A stretch of 64,000 bases of DNA, taken from the NCBI RefSeq assembly GCF_900215575.1, contig NZ_OBEJ01000001.1, forward strand, positions 794,588 through 858,587, in the 5' to 3' direction. Each line of letters starts with the position of its first letter. Positions within the stretch are counted from its first letter, which is position 1. This DNA comes from Natronoarchaeum philippinense (GTDB lineage Archaea > Halobacteriota > Halobacteria > Halobacteriales > Natronoarchaeaceae). The notes below the pieces were generated by a model, which was given only the letters and a program-made list of their open reading frames with translations, was not told where the DNA came from and did no database searches. Both the position numbers and the translations under genes were made by a program. This document shows, in pieces, positions 44,698 to 53,927 of the stretch.

Positions 44698-45409
44698 AGC
44701 GCGGCCCTCCGCTCTCGTTCGTCACACACTGCGTCGGTCGGCACTGACGTTCTGTGCTCCAAATATTCGTAACTCGTCGCGGCGATACCGTCTCGAAGTC
44801 ACACCCCAGTGGCGGCGTCAAAGCGGAAGGCGTCGTCACATCGCTCCTCGTCGAGACGGTTCTCCGTCGTGTCTGACCACCGCTGTGGTGGGGACTCTGC
44901 GGTGTTGCCCCTCCAGCAGCCGGACGCCACGTTGGGAGACTGTCCGGTGCCCGAAGCGTACAAACTGCATCGCTGGTTCGCAGTGAACCGCCTCGGGGTC
45001 AAGTGGTTCGAGAGAGCATAGCTCTCTCGTCATCACGAGACGGCTTTACCGTCTCGGACGACCCCGAGGCACTCGGCTTGCTCTGCCTGTAGGCAAACTC
45101 CGAGATCGTCCGTGCTACTGGCGAATAGGAGACGACGTGCGTGCTCTGTTTCGCACAGGCTCGCAAGCCGCGATTACAACTGCAGGATACCGTGACGACG
45201 AGGGGTCAGGGATGCCTGTGTCAGAGAACACAGCGGCGATCCGGTCATCGGCACCGCTGCGAGTCATCACAAACCCACTGCGTCGTTCCGTGCGCGGTGC
45301 CACGTGTTCATGAACCAGACGGCACGTGCGTAAGACTCGGCTGTGATATCATCGGCACAACGCGTTTGCACACGATCGCCATGCCGTCGGCTATCGACGT
45401 AGCGGCACA
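44698..45409. other. Gene-free 710-bp stretch
   Basis: No reading frame here looks like a real protein: the longest (up to 107 codons) lack acidic composition and family motifs. It holds a TATA-like CCAAATATTCG on the plus strand (about 44759-44769) and a dense group of hairpins (see 44975-45104). It may be the footprint of a degraded mobile element or an unrecognised RNA gene. Confidence 0.5.
44975..45104. ncRNA. Candidate structured RNA with nested hairpins
   Basis: GGTTC-GCAGT-GAACC (44975-44989) is followed by an outer stem CCTCGGGGTC (44991-45000) / GACCCCGAGG (45060-45069), perfect over 10 bp. It encloses two hairpins: CGAGAGAGC-ATA-GCTCTCTCG (45009-45029) and CGAGACGG-CTTTA-CCGTCTCG (45036-45056), a three-way junction. 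A further stem CTCGG/CCGAG (45072-45076 / 45100-45104) encloses TGCC-TGTA-GGCA. It does not match RNase P RNA, SRP RNA or tRNA as I know them. Strand is undetermined; a relic of an IS200/IS605-type end is the main alternative. Confidence 0.4.
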
Positions 45410-45461
45410 AAAAATGGAATCCGCGCGGTGCGGAATAGGGGGATCAGCCGCGAGGGCTGAT
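45410..45461 (-). terminator. Terminator of the S-layer gene
   Basis: On the minus strand, TCAGCC-CTCGC-GGCTGA (45445-45461) follows the stop codon at once; a second GC-rich stem and a T6 run (complement of the A run at about 45410-45416) follow. Confidence 0.65.
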
Positions 45462-45464
45462 TAG

Positions 45465-47933
45465 TTATTCGCGCTTGCGGAGCGCCAGCATGGCGGCGCC
45501 GAGCAGCGAGAGGATGGCCACGGCGATACCGAAGCCGGGCTGACCACTGCTGCCGGAGTCACCGGAGCTGTCGCCGGAGGAGTCGTCCGAGCCGGAGTCG
45601 TCCGAGCCGGAGTCGTCCGAGCCGGAGTCGTCCGAGCCGGAGTCGTCCGAGCCGGAGTCGTCCGAGCCGGAGTCATCCGAGCCGGAGTCGTCCGAGCCGG
45701 AGTCGTCCGAGCCGGAGCCGTCGTCACTCTCTGCGATGACGAATGCCGCGGAGGCGGACGCGTTGTCGACGGAGGTCGACAGTTCGTGCTCGCCAACGGG
45801 GTAGGAGTCGCTCGAGGTGTTGACCTCGAAGGTCAGGGTCGTGGTGCCCTCAGCGTCGAGGGAGACGTCCTGACTTGCGACGGAGTTCCCGTTGACCATC
45901 AGCGGGACGGACGTGTTGAGACCGTCAGCGCCAGCGGTCACGTCGATCATGACCTCAGCGGTGTCGTTCTTCGTCACGTCGTAGCTGGTGCTGCCGAAGG
46001 AGACCATCGTCTCAGCGTCGGAGCCACCGTCAGTGGACTCGACGAGCGTCGCGTCGAGGGTTGCCGTGTTCTCCGCGTCGTTGTTGTCCTCGGCACGGAG
46101 CTCGAACTCGGTGCCGGTGGTTTCACCGCTAAGGTCGAAGGAAGCGGTGAACGTGTTCGCGTCGTCGCCGGCCATCACGGTCGGCGTGTCACGCTCGACG
46201 AACGTGCCGGGTGCGCGGGCACGGGTGTCGATCGTGGTGCCGGGTGCGACGTTCGTCGTACCGGACACAGTCGCGTCAGCGGATGCCGCAACTTCGTCAG
46301 CGCTGTCGCCCCACGAGAGGGTGCGCTGTTCGATGGAGAATTCGCCCGAGATGGACTCGAGGTCGTCGTCCCAGTTGTCGACGAAGTTGTTGTTGGCGCC
46401 CATCTCGATCGTGGTCGAGAGGTCGGCGCTGCTCGGGAGAGCCTCGCCCTCATCGGAGGCGAGGTGGATGATGAACGTACCGTTCTGCTGGTCAGCGCTC
46501 AGAACCGTGGCGCTGAGGGTGCCCTTGTGGTTGAAGTCCTGGTCATCGCCTTCGCCGAAGGTTGCCCAGACGTTCGTCGCGTCGGGGCGGTTCGGACCAG
46601 AGACATCTTGGGACAGCTTGAGCTGCATTCCGGGGACACCTTCGCCAGCGTGGCCGATCTGGTCGCCCTGCTCGACGAAGCCGTAGACACTCTCAGCGTT
46701 GACCTGAACGAGCATCTCGTCGCCGTTGGCGATGGTGCTCGTCTCGGTCAGCGTGGCGTCTTGAAGGTCTTCAGCGTTGTTGACCGAGTCACTCGGTGCA
46801 GTCCAAGTAGACATCGAGGCCTCGCTGAACGAGGTGCGCTCGTTCAGCGTCAGGTAACCGACGTCCTGCTCGGTCTGCGTCGAGTAGTCGCCGTCACCGT
46901 ACTCAGTAGCGATGCTCAGTTCGTAGCCCGTCGGGCCAAGGGCACCGGGGACATCCTGAGTGTTCGCGTTGTCGATGACGTTCAGCCCAGCACCATTGTC
47001 GCTGGTGATTTCGTAGTCACCGTTGTAGGTGTTGAGCGTAACGGTAATCTCTTCGTCACCAACCTCGTCGAGGTTGGTCACTTCGAGGTGCTGCTCGTAG
47101 TTGACGTCCTCGACGTCACCGACCTTGATGTAGACAGGGTTGTCGATGCCCTGTGCGGTGAAGGAGAACGAAACCTCGTTACCGACCTGACCCTCGTACT
47201 GGTCCTGTCCGAACTCGATGGTGTCGGGGGTCTGCTCGGTGACTTCGATCGAGGCCGAGTCGGACGCCGTCGTCTCGACGGACTCGATGTCGAAGGTGTA
47301 GTTACCGACCGTGCTCAGGTCCAGGCTCCAGGTGTCAGCGGGGTTGCCGGAGACGATAGCTGCGTTACCGTCGTCGGTCTCCTCACCGCCGGTGAGGTCA
47401 GCGAGCTCGGAGCCGCTGAAGGAGGAGCTGGAGATCCGGAACTCGGCGCCGTTTGCTAGGTCATCCGGAAGGTTCGTGCCCGTCCATTGGAGCGTTGCCT
47501 GCTCGTCAGTCTCGATGGACGAGGACTGGAACTCGAACGTGACCTCAGGCGTTTCGACGTAGAACTCACCGTACACGTTGGCGCTATCTCCAGAACCGGT
47601 CTGGAGGTAGTGGAAGCCACTCGCGTCGGTGGTGTCGATGGTCACGTGACCGTTTTCGCTCGCTCGGAGCACGTCGATGCGCTCGGAAGCGCCCTCGACA
47701 CCCGAGTAGAGCTGAACTGCTTCACCAGATTCGAAGCCGCTGACGTTCAGCGTCTCGCCTTGGTAAACTGTTTCGTCCTGCAGCGATGCCTTATCGACTG
47801 CATTGCTATTCCCGTCATGGTTCGCGGCTGCAGTCCCCACCAGCGCGGCGGAGCCAGCAACCACAGAGAGAACCATCATCGCTGCCAGGAACACTGCGCG
47901 TCCCTTTTCGCGATATGAGTTGTTGTCTGTCAT
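45465..47933 (-). CDS. csg: S-layer-type surface glycoprotein with PGF-CTERM
   Basis: 822 residues. The N-terminus MTDNNSYREKGRAVFLAAMM then VLSVVAGSAALVGTAAANHD is the distinctive haloarchaeal surface-glycoprotein signal peptide. The ~740-residue mature part is beta-rich, Thr/Ser/Asp-rich with many N-x-S/T sites, and includes BGTF-like domains. A Ser/Asp spacer made of nine GSDDS-type units precedes QPGFGIAVAILSLLGAAMLA and RKRE, the PGF-CTERM signal for archaeosortase lipid anchoring. The strong promoter, long leader and double terminator indicate high expression, as expected for the wall protein. Confidence 0.92.
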   Translation of the reverse strand: MTDNNSYREKGRAVFLAAMMVLSVVAGSAALVGTAAANHDGNSNAVDKASLQDETVYQGETLNVSGFESGEAVQLYSGVEGASERIDVLRASENGHVTIDTTDASGFHYLQTGSGDSANVYGEFYVETPEVTFEFQSSSIETDEQATLQWTGTNLPDDLANGAEFRISSSSFSGSELADLTGGEETDDGNAAIVSGNPADTWSLDLSTVGNYTFDIESVETTASDSASIEVTEQTPDTIEFGQDQYEGQVGNEVSFSFTAQGIDNPVYIKVGDVEDVNYEQHLEVTNLDEVGDEEITVTLNTYNGDYEITSDNGAGLNVIDNANTQDVPGALGPTGYELSIATEYGDGDYSTQTEQDVGYLTLNERTSFSEASMSTWTAPSDSVNNAEDLQDATLTETSTIANGDEMLVQVNAESVYGFVEQGDQIGHAGEGVPGMQLKLSQDVSGPNRPDATNVWATFGEGDDQDFNHKGTLSATVLSADQQNGTFIIHLASDEGEALPSSADLSTTIEMGANNNFVDNWDDDLESISGEFSIEQRTLSWGDSADEVAASADATVSGTTNVAPGTTIDTRARAPGTFVERDTPTVMAGDDANTFTASFDLSGETTGTEFELRAEDNNDAENTATLDATLVESTDGGSDAETMVSFGSTSYDVTKNDTAEVMIDVTAGADGLNTSVPLMVNGNSVASQDVSLDAEGTTTLTFEVNTSSDSYPVGEHELSTSVDNASASAAFVIAESDDGSGSDDSGSDDSGSDDSGSDDSGSDDSGSDDSGSDDSGSDDSGSDDSSGDSSGDSGSSGQPGFGIAVAILSLLGAAMLALRKRE
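45581..45715 (-). repeat. 15-bp tandem repeat in the S-layer spacer
   Basis: Nine head-to-tail copies of AGTCGTCCGAGCCGG (plus-strand form) run from 45581 to 45715, identical except for one base change in the seventh copy (AGTCATCC). They encode the repeated Asp/Ser/Gly spacer before the membrane anchor. Near-identity at synonymous positions implies recent expansion. Confidence 0.95.
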
Positions 47934-48078
47934 GTGTTGTTGTTGTAGTTGTTTGTCTGTCGATCAGACGGCGACAACATCGTTCGCACACGCACGGAAA
48001 TCGTTCCGAACGGTGATACTTGGTGCTGCCACCATGGGTAGGGGTACAGTCCAAAGGTTACGCTGTCGTTATAAATGC
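47934..48078 (-). promoter_or_regulatory. S-layer promoter and long CAA-rich leader
   Basis: A strong TATA box, GCATTTATAAC (48068-48078), predicts transcription from about 48046 and a leader of ~113 nt. The last ~25 nt before the ATG read ACAACTACAACAACAACACATG: unstructured, purine-poor in G, and without Shine-Dalgarno. The remaining gap to 48296 holds no gene. Confidence 0.6.
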
Positions 48079-48296
48079 TTTGTGGTGGCGTTAAGAACCT
48101 GTTACTTGTTGTCATGGGACGATACAGGTCTGCTCGCGGACTAGTAGGACCGGCGTATCGTATCGGCACACCAGTGAGTACTACTTGAACGAACCGAGAA
48201 ATTCCCGGTCGTGTCGGTCGAGCGATTTCGGCGTGCTGACCTGTCAGTACGAGGCCGTTACTATCATATTCGGATGTGATAATCACGGCCTATCCG

Positions 48297-49181
48297 ATGC
48301 CACACGACGGCAGCGATTCGGACTGCGACGCCGAGACGCCGCCGGCCGATGGCGCTCGACCGACGGTAACGCGGCGAGCGCTGTTGCGGTCGGTCGGCGG
48401 TGCGACGGCGCTTTCGTACACAGTTGGTTCAATCGCGCACGCGCGTGGACGCCGACGTGCGGATCTAGATCAGGACGGGCTCGTCGCGGCCGAAACGCAC
48501 ACTGGCCCCACAGAACGAGCGCTCGCAGCGACGTTCGGCGACCAGTTCGACGGGCTCGATCCGTCCCGTCGAGAGCTGTTGATCGATGTCCGGTACGTTC
48601 GCGGGACCAGCGTCGCCGCCGAGACGAAAGCGGCCATCGAGGGGTTGTTTCGGCGGGAAGGAATCCACGCCCAATGGCTCGACTATCCGAAGCGATACGA
48701 TCGTGAGCGCTTCGAGCGAGAATACGGGTCGAACGCGCGTACCGTCCTCTGGGGCGGAAACAGTTTCTACCGGACCGAGATCAAGCGGGAGTTCAGAAAC
48801 GTCGCCGTGCAGTTGGTCGTTGTCCCCGGACGGAGTCATCCCGCGTACGAGGGGCTCGTGTACAGCCCGTGGACCGACGCGCTCGGTGGAGGGCAGGACG
48901 GACACGTCAACGGATTCAGCGTGGGCAATCGCGCGGTCGTCGCCGAGCGCGATCAGGTCCGCGAAGAACAGCGCTTGATCCTCCACGAGATCGCACATCT
49001 CGCGCTCTGTCACGCCGACGATCCACAAAACGACGGCGTGATGGGCACCGGCGAACGGATCGACCTGACCGACCGTGAGTGGGAGCGGCTTCGGCGGAAT
49101 CTGGACAACGTCCGCGATCGGACTGGCTACGACGTGCTGTTTCGGTCGTGTCTCTGGGAGGACTGTCTCCCGATGCTGTAG
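48297..49181 (+). CDS. Tat-exported metalloprotease-like protein
   Basis: 294 residues from MPHDGSDSDCDAETPPADGA, with a TATA-like CATATTCGG 25-30 nt upstream. A Tat signal (TRRALLRSVGGATALSYTV, about 25-43) precedes an EF-hand-like ADLDQDGLVAAE. The C-terminal half holds HEIAHLALCHADD, an HExxH zinc motif with a third His, and then NDGVMG, which looks like a Met-turn. This resembles metzincins, but the third His is one residue closer than in HExxHxxGxxH. An extracellular zinc protease is likely; I know no named family. Confidence 0.65.
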   Translation: MPHDGSDSDCDAETPPADGARPTVTRRALLRSVGGATALSYTVGSIAHARGRRRADLDQDGLVAAETHTGPTERALAATFGDQFDGLDPSRRELLIDVRYVRGTSVAAETKAAIEGLFRREGIHAQWLDYPKRYDRERFEREYGSNARTVLWGGNSFYRTEIKREFRNVAVQLVVVPGRSHPAYEGLVYSPWTDALGGGQDGHVNGFSVGNRAVVAERDQVREEQRLILHEIAHLALCHADDPQNDGVMGTGERIDLTDREWERLRRNLDNVRDRTGYDVLFRSCLWEDCLPML

Positions 49182-49217
49182 GCAGTGGGACAGGTTGATC
49201 TGGGGGACGACTCGACG

Positions 49218-49379
49218 CTATCGTCCCGATGAGACGTTCGTACTACCACACTCGGGACAGCGCGTCATCGTTCCCAACGAGACGACTTCGATCGTCTCCC
49301 ACCGATCGCTGCCTGCGGGCGCCTCGAATCCGCAGGTCCAGCAATGCGAGCGCGACGTGGACTGTCGGGACTGTGGCAT
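49218..49379 (-). CDS. Small zinc-finger protein with two CxxC knuckles
   Basis: 53 residues on the minus strand, MPQSRQSTSRSHCWTCGFEA then RWETIEVVSLGTMTRCPECG and STNVSSGR. CWTCG and CPECG, about 25 residues apart, form a probable zinc ribbon of the haloarchaeal small-protein type. A plus-strand frame across the same DNA is longer but is basic and lacks homology. Function unknown. Confidence 0.6.
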   Translation of the reverse strand: MPQSRQSTSRSHCWTCGFEAPAGSDRWETIEVVSLGTMTRCPECGSTNVSSGR

Positions 49380-49500
49380 GCGAAAAGATAGCACCACCTA
49401 CGTCATAAGTCTCACACACGAGGACCCCAGCACAGCAGCACTATTAACTCAATTACGAATTGCAGTACCTTAATAAGCATCGCCGTCGGAACACCACGTG

Positions 49501-49626
49501 ATGCCCGAAATCACAGTGTCCGACTCGCTGTACCGCCAGCTCGAAGACGCCGCTGACGGAGGCGAGATGGAAGACGCGATGTGGGAGATGGTGTACCTAC
49601 TCCAGCGCGGTTCAGACCCGACATAG
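49501..49626 (+). CDS. Small DUF7557-like protein
   Basis: 41 residues: MPEITVSDSLYRQLEDAADG GEMEDAMWEM in sense, followed by VYLLQRGSDPT. The ITVSDSLYRQLE opening resembles ribbon-helix-helix antitoxin-like proteins, and I associate it from memory with DUF7557. TTAATAAG (49470-49477) lies ~27 nt upstream, giving a leaderless start. An inverted repeat CAATT-ACG-AATTG (49450-49462) sits just above the TATA box. No toxin gene is adjacent. Confidence 0.55.
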   Translation: MPEITVSDSLYRQLEDAADGGEMEDAMWEMVYLLQRGSDPT

Positions 49627-49689
49627 AGGGTTCCGGAATTCGAGCGCCACGAGAGCGCGGCGTCGAAACGAAGACACCGCCGATGGTCT

Positions 49690-51051
49690 TTATTTTCCGG
49701 ACTCGGGATCGGCGGCCGTCTCTGCCCGACGCAGCAACTCTCGGATCGGCCGGCCCGTGTCGGCCGCGGCTGCGGCGGCGTCGTCGTACTCGGCGCTGAT
49801 GTCGTAGACGATGCCGTCGGAGTCGCTTGCGATCTTCACGTCGATATCGTACTCGTCGCCGTCGATCTCGATCGTCGCCGTCTCGAACGATCGTTCGGCG
49901 ACCCAGCGATGACTGGCGCCCGCCTGTCGGACGCCGAGCGTCCCGGTCTCCTCGGCGAGACGGCGCGCGACGCGTTCTGCGTCGTCGGGCCGAGCGATTA
50001 CCTTTATCAAGTGTCCCGGCCGGGACTTTTTCATCGTCGTGGGAACAATTGTCACATCTCGCGCGCCCGCGTCTGTCAACGTATCTTGTAGCCCACCCAG
50101 TACTTCCGGAGCAACATCGTCGACGTTGGTCTCGATCACGGCGATGTCCTCCGTGCGGAACCCACCGTCACGCTCGCCGACCATCGCACGGAGCACGTTC
50201 GGCCGGCCGTCGAGCTCGTGATCGCCGGCGCCGTAGCCCGACGCCGAAATATCGAACGCAGGGAGTTCGGTCACTCCGTCGGCGATGTGCGCGAGGATCG
50301 CGGCGCCGGTCGGCGTGAGCAGTTCAGCCTCGACCGGTCCGCCGCGGATCTGCCAGCCCGCCTGCTCGGTGATCTCGACGACCGCCGGGGCGGGGACGGG
50401 ATACTCACCGTGGCTCATTTCGACGGTGCCCCCACCTACGGACACCGGCGTCGTGACGACCTCGTCGACGCCGAGATCGTCGAGCAAGAGCGCGGCACCG
50501 ACAACGTCCGCGATGGCGTCGTCGGCGCCGACCTCGTGGAAGTGTGTCTCCGAGAGGTCCGTTCCGTGAACCGACGCTTCGGCGTCGCCGAGCACGCGGA
50601 ATATCGCTTTCGTGTCGTCCTCGACCTGCTGGGGCAGTCCCATCGACTCGACGATCTCGACTACTTTGGGGAACGTCCGATTCGGTCCGGCACCTTCTGC
50701 GTGGTCGTGATCGTGAGGGTGGTCGTGCGAGTGCTCGTTGCTGTGACCGTGAGATGTGTCGTGGCTGTGCTCGTGAGAGTGCCCGACGCCGTGCTTTTGC
50801 AGGTAGTCCTCGGCGTCGTGTTCGTGCGAGTGGTCATCGGCGTCGTGCGCATCTCCATCGCCGCCGTCGAGCACCACGTCGACCGCCGTCGCCGCGATAC
50901 CGGCACGATCCGTCTCGGAGACGACGTACCGAACGTCGAGAGCGTCTTCGACGGGAGCGAGCGCGTCCCGATCGGCGCCGGCCGCGAGCAGCGCTCCGAG
51001 CACCATATCGCCGCTGGCGCCGGTCCGGCCGTCGAAAGCGAGCTGTCGCAT
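49690..51051 (-). CDS. larC: LarC-like nickel insertion protein
   Basis: 453 residues starting RQLAFDGRTGASGDMVLGAL. Conserved LarC segments include THFHEVGADDAIADVVGAAL, SHGEYPVPAPA, ETNVDDVAPEVLGGLQDTL and KKSRPGHLIKVIARP. LarC inserts nickel into the pincer nucleotide cofactor of lactate racemase and related enzymes. A His/Asp-rich insertion (about 73-119) could store or bind Ni2+. LarA, LarB and LarE are not nearby, so the partner enzyme is unknown; many haloarchaea seem to carry larC alone. Confidence 0.92.
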   Translation of the reverse strand: MRQLAFDGRTGASGDMVLGALLAAGADRDALAPVEDALDVRYVVSETDRAGIAATAVDVVLDGGDGDAHDADDHSHEHDAEDYLQKHGVGHSHEHSHDTSHGHSNEHSHDHPHDHDHAEGAGPNRTFPKVVEIVESMGLPQQVEDDTKAIFRVLGDAEASVHGTDLSETHFHEVGADDAIADVVGAALLLDDLGVDEVVTTPVSVGGGTVEMSHGEYPVPAPAVVEITEQAGWQIRGGPVEAELLTPTGAAILAHIADGVTELPAFDISASGYGAGDHELDGRPNVLRAMVGERDGGFRTEDIAVIETNVDDVAPEVLGGLQDTLTDAGARDVTIVPTTMKKSRPGHLIKVIARPDDAERVARRLAEETGTLGVRQAGASHRWVAERSFETATIEIDGDEYDIDVKIASDSDGIVYDISAEYDDAAAAAADTGRPIRELLRRAETAADPESGK

Positions 51052-51297
51052 ACGGTAGCTCGGGCGCGCGCCGTGGAAAACCCATCGGGTCGCGCCAAAT
51101 GCCGGTTCGGCGTCCAGACGCCGCGGCGTCGAGACGGGGCGGGGCGTGCCTCAGCCGTTAGTCATTTGTACTCCCGTGACGCAATCATACATGGTAACAC
51201 GTGACACTAGACGGCCCCTCGGTCCCACGGGTCCGACTAACAAAAGACATATCGGAACCGGTCCCGGACAACCGAACATCCCCGCAGGCACCCAATC

Positions 51298-53523
51298 ATG
51301 AATGAAGTTCAACTCGAAGTTGCGAAGGCCTACCCCAACGACTCGGGCCGCGGCATCGCTCGCCTCGACCCGGACACCCTCTTGCACCTCAAGCTGAGTC
51401 CGGGCGACATCATCGAAATCGAGGGCGCCGACACCACCGCCGCCAAGGTGTGGCGCGCCGACCGACAGGACTGGAACACCGACACCGTCCGCATCGACGG
51501 GTTCACCCGGCAGAACGCCGACGTGGGCATCGGCGAGCGCGTGTCGATCCGCAAGGCCGAAGCGACCAAGGCCGACTCGCTGGTCCTCGCGCCGCCCGAG
51601 GAAGCCAGCGTGCAGTTCGGCTCCGACGCCGCCGGCATGGTCAAACGCCAGATCCTCAAGCGCCCGGTCGTCGAGCGCGACATCGTCCCGGTGATGTCGA
51701 GCACGAACCACCCGTTCATGCGCTCGCCCGGACAGGCGATCCCGCTGATCGCGGTCGACACCGAGCCCGACGGCGTCGTGCTCGTCACCGAAGACACCGA
51801 TGTCGAACTGCGCGAGGAGCCGATCAGTGGCTTCGAGAAGACCGGCGGCGGCATCACCTACGAGGACATCGGCGGCCTCCAAGGCGAGATCCAGCGGGTC
51901 CGCGAGATGGTCGAGTTGCCGATGAAACACCCCCAGATCTTCAAGAAGTTGGGGATCGAGCCGCCACAGGGTGTCCTGCTGCACGGGCCGCCCGGCACCG
52001 GCAAGACGCTGCTCGCCAAAGCGGTCGCCAACGAGACCTCCGCCAGTTTCTTCTCTATCGCAGGGCCGGAGATCATCTCGAAGTACTACGGCGAGTCCGA
52101 ACAGCAGCTCAGGGAGATCTTCGAGGACGCCACCGAGGAGTCGCCGTCGATCATCTTCATCGACGAACTCGACTCGATCGCGCCCAAGCGCGAGGACGTC
52201 ACCGGCGAGGTCGAACGCCGCGTCGTCGCCCAGTTGCTGACGATGATGGACGGCCTCGAATCGCGGGGCCAAGTCATCGTCATCGCGGCGACGAACCGCG
52301 TCGACTCGGTCGACCCCGCGCTGCGGCGTCCCGGCCGGTTCGACCGCGAGATCGAGATCGGCGTCCCCGACGAGACGGGGCGCGAGGAGATCCTCCAGAT
52401 CCACACCCGCGGGATGCCCCTGTCCGACGACGTGAATCTCGGCCATCTGGCCGACGAGACCCACGGCTTCGTCGGCGCCGACATCGAGAGCCTCACGAAG
52501 GAGGCCGCGATGAAGGCGCTGCGCCGCTACCTCCCCGAGATCGACCTCGACGAGGAGGATATCCCGCCGAGCCTGATCGACCGGATGATCGTCAAGCGCG
52601 AGGACTTCCGGGGCGCGCTCAACGAGGTCGAGCCCTCGGCGATGCGGGAGGTGCTCGTCGAACTGCCCAAGATCACGTGGGACGACGTGGGCGGACTCGA
52701 AGAGGCTCAACAGAGCATCCAAGAGAGCGTCGAGTGGCCGATGTCCAGCCCCGAGAAGTTCGAGCGGATGGGCGTCAACCCGCCCAAGGGCGTCCTGCTG
52801 TACGGGCCGCCCGGGACGGGCAAGACGCTGATGGCGAAAGCCGTCGCCAACGAGACCAACGCCAACTTCATCAGCGTGCGCGGGCCGCAACTGCTCTCGA
52901 AGTGGGTCGGCGAGTCCGAGAAGGCGATCCGCCAGACGTTCCGCAAGGCCCGGCAGGTCGCCCCGACGGTGATCTTCTTCGACGAGCTCGACAGCCTCGC
53001 GCCCTCGCGCAGCCAAGAGATGGGCTCGAACGTCTCCGAGCGCGTGGTCAACCAGCTCCTGACCGAGCTCGACGGGCTCGAAGAGATGGAGGACGTGATG
53101 GTGATCGGCGCGACCAACCGGCCGGACATGATCGACCCCGCGCTGATCCGGTCGGGGCGGTTCGACCGACTCGTGATGGTCGGCCAGCCCGACGTGGAGG
53201 GGCGCGAGCAGATCCTCAAGATCCACACGGACGACACGCCGCTGTCGCCGGACGTGAGCCTACGCGAACTCGCGGAGATCACCGACGGCTACGTCGGTAG
53301 CGATCTGGAGTCGATCTCGCGGGAAGCCGCCATCGAGGCGCTACGAGAGGACGACGACGCCGAAGACGTCGACATGCGTCACTTCCGGCAGGCCTTGGAG
53401 GATGTCCGGCCGACGATCACCGAAGAGATCCTCGACTACTACGAGCAGATGGAAGAGGAGTTCAAGGGCGGCGGGAGCAGCGACGCCGGACGCCGGAGCG
53501 GCGGCCGGATCGGCTTCCAGTAG
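51298..53523 (+). CDS. cdc48: Cdc48/VAT-type AAA+ ATPase
   Basis: 741 residues. The N-terminal double-psi barrel domain ([20 protein letters not shown]) precedes two AAA modules, each with Walker A GPPGTGKT (about residues 227 and 502) and a Walker B ([18 protein letters not shown]) and arginine-finger region ([25 protein letters not shown]). Archaeal Cdc48 unfolds proteins for the proteasome and remodels complexes. The last 20 residues are Gly/Ser-rich and end in IGFQ. A leader of ~30 nt follows CTAACAAAAG. Confidence 0.96.
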   Translation: MNEVQLEVAKAYPNDSGRGIARLDPDTLLHLKLSPGDIIEIEGADTTAAKVWRADRQDWNTDTVRIDGFTRQNADVGIGERVSIRKAEATKADSLVLAPPEEASVQFGSDAAGMVKRQILKRPVVERDIVPVMSSTNHPFMRSPGQAIPLIAVDTEPDGVVLVTEDTDVELREEPISGFEKTGGGITYEDIGGLQGEIQRVREMVELPMKHPQIFKKLGIEPPQGVLLHGPPGTGKTLLAKAVANETSASFFSIAGPEIISKYYGESEQQLREIFEDATEESPSIIFIDELDSIAPKREDVTGEVERRVVAQLLTMMDGLESRGQVIVIAATNRVDSVDPALRRPGRFDREIEIGVPDETGREEILQIHTRGMPLSDDVNLGHLADETHGFVGADIESLTKEAAMKALRRYLPEIDLDEEDIPPSLIDRMIVKREDFRGALNEVEPSAMREVLVELPKITWDDVGGLEEAQQSIQESVEWPMSSPEKFERMGVNPPKGVLLYGPPGTGKTLMAKAVANETNANFISVRGPQLLSKWVGESEKAIRQTFRKARQVAPTVIFFDELDSLAPSRSQEMGSNVSERVVNQLLTELDGLEEMEDVMVIGATNRPDMIDPALIRSGRFDRLVMVGQPDVEGREQILKIHTDDTPLSPDVSLRELAEITDGYVGSDLESISREAAIEALREDDDAEDVDMRHFRQALEDVRPTITEEILDYYEQMEEEFKGGGSSDAGRRSGGRIGFQ

Positions 53524-53621
53524 CCCGCGACTGCGATTTTTGGTCGAGGAGAGCACCGGGAGACGATCGAGACGGCGCCACAGCCGGGGAAGTTATGACG
53601 GGTCGGTGAGTACCGCTGTTC

Positions 53622-53798
53622 ATGGTCACGGCCTCCTACGTCCTCGGCGGCGCGTCGATGTTCATTCTGGGAGCCGTGTTCACGCGACTCGGAGCGAGCA
53701 ACGACACCGAGGAGCTGTATCTGCAGGTGCTGGAGTACGGCTTCGCTATCGCATTCCTGACGATCGGCGCCGGACTGGTCGTGATCAGCCTTCTGTGA
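53622..53798 (+). CDS. Small two-helix membrane protein
   Basis: 58 residues: MVTASYVLGGASMFILGAVF, a short polar loop, then YGFAIAFLTIGAGLVVISLL. Two hydrophobic helices, good haloarchaeal codon use. First of four consecutive membrane-protein genes on the plus strand after cdc48. Function unknown. Confidence 0.6.
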   Translation: MVTASYVLGGASMFILGAVFTRLGASNDTEELYLQVLEYGFAIAFLTIGAGLVVISLL

Positions 53799-53843
53799 TC
53801 GGGGCAGCAACAGCGCAAAACTCCCAAAGTGTTTGTACGCGAT

Positions 53844-53891
53844 TGATAAAATCAGCGAGCCCCAAACCCTGACAAACGGTTCATTTTATCA
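53844..53891. promoter_or_regulatory. Inverted repeat with two TATA-like arms
   Basis: TGATAAAAT (53844-53852) and ATTTTATCA (53883-53891) are perfect inverted repeats separated by 30 bp. The second arm is also the likely TATA of the gene at 53928. The first arm includes the local palindrome TGAT-AAA-ATCA. It could be a regulator site or terminator-like hairpin. Confidence 0.45.
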
Positions 53892-53927
53892 GGTGTGGCT
53901 GTTTGAGTACCGATAGGTAGTGCTATC

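Noticed and set aside
44975..45104. Identification of the hairpin cluster as RNase P RNA or SRP RNA
   Set aside because: Conserved core sequences of those RNAs are not found, although the structure is elaborate.
45141..45464. 107-codon plus-strand frame upstream of the S-layer terminator
   Set aside because: Cys/Arg/His-rich, not acidic, no promoter or motif; runs across the S-layer terminator.
46499..46690. Small minus-strand frame inside the S-layer gene
   Set aside because: Alternate-frame shadow of the same strand; no start signal.
49075..49473. 132-codon plus-strand frame
   Set aside because: Overlaps the end of the metalloprotease gene and is antisense to the CxxC zinc-finger gene, which has the better composition.
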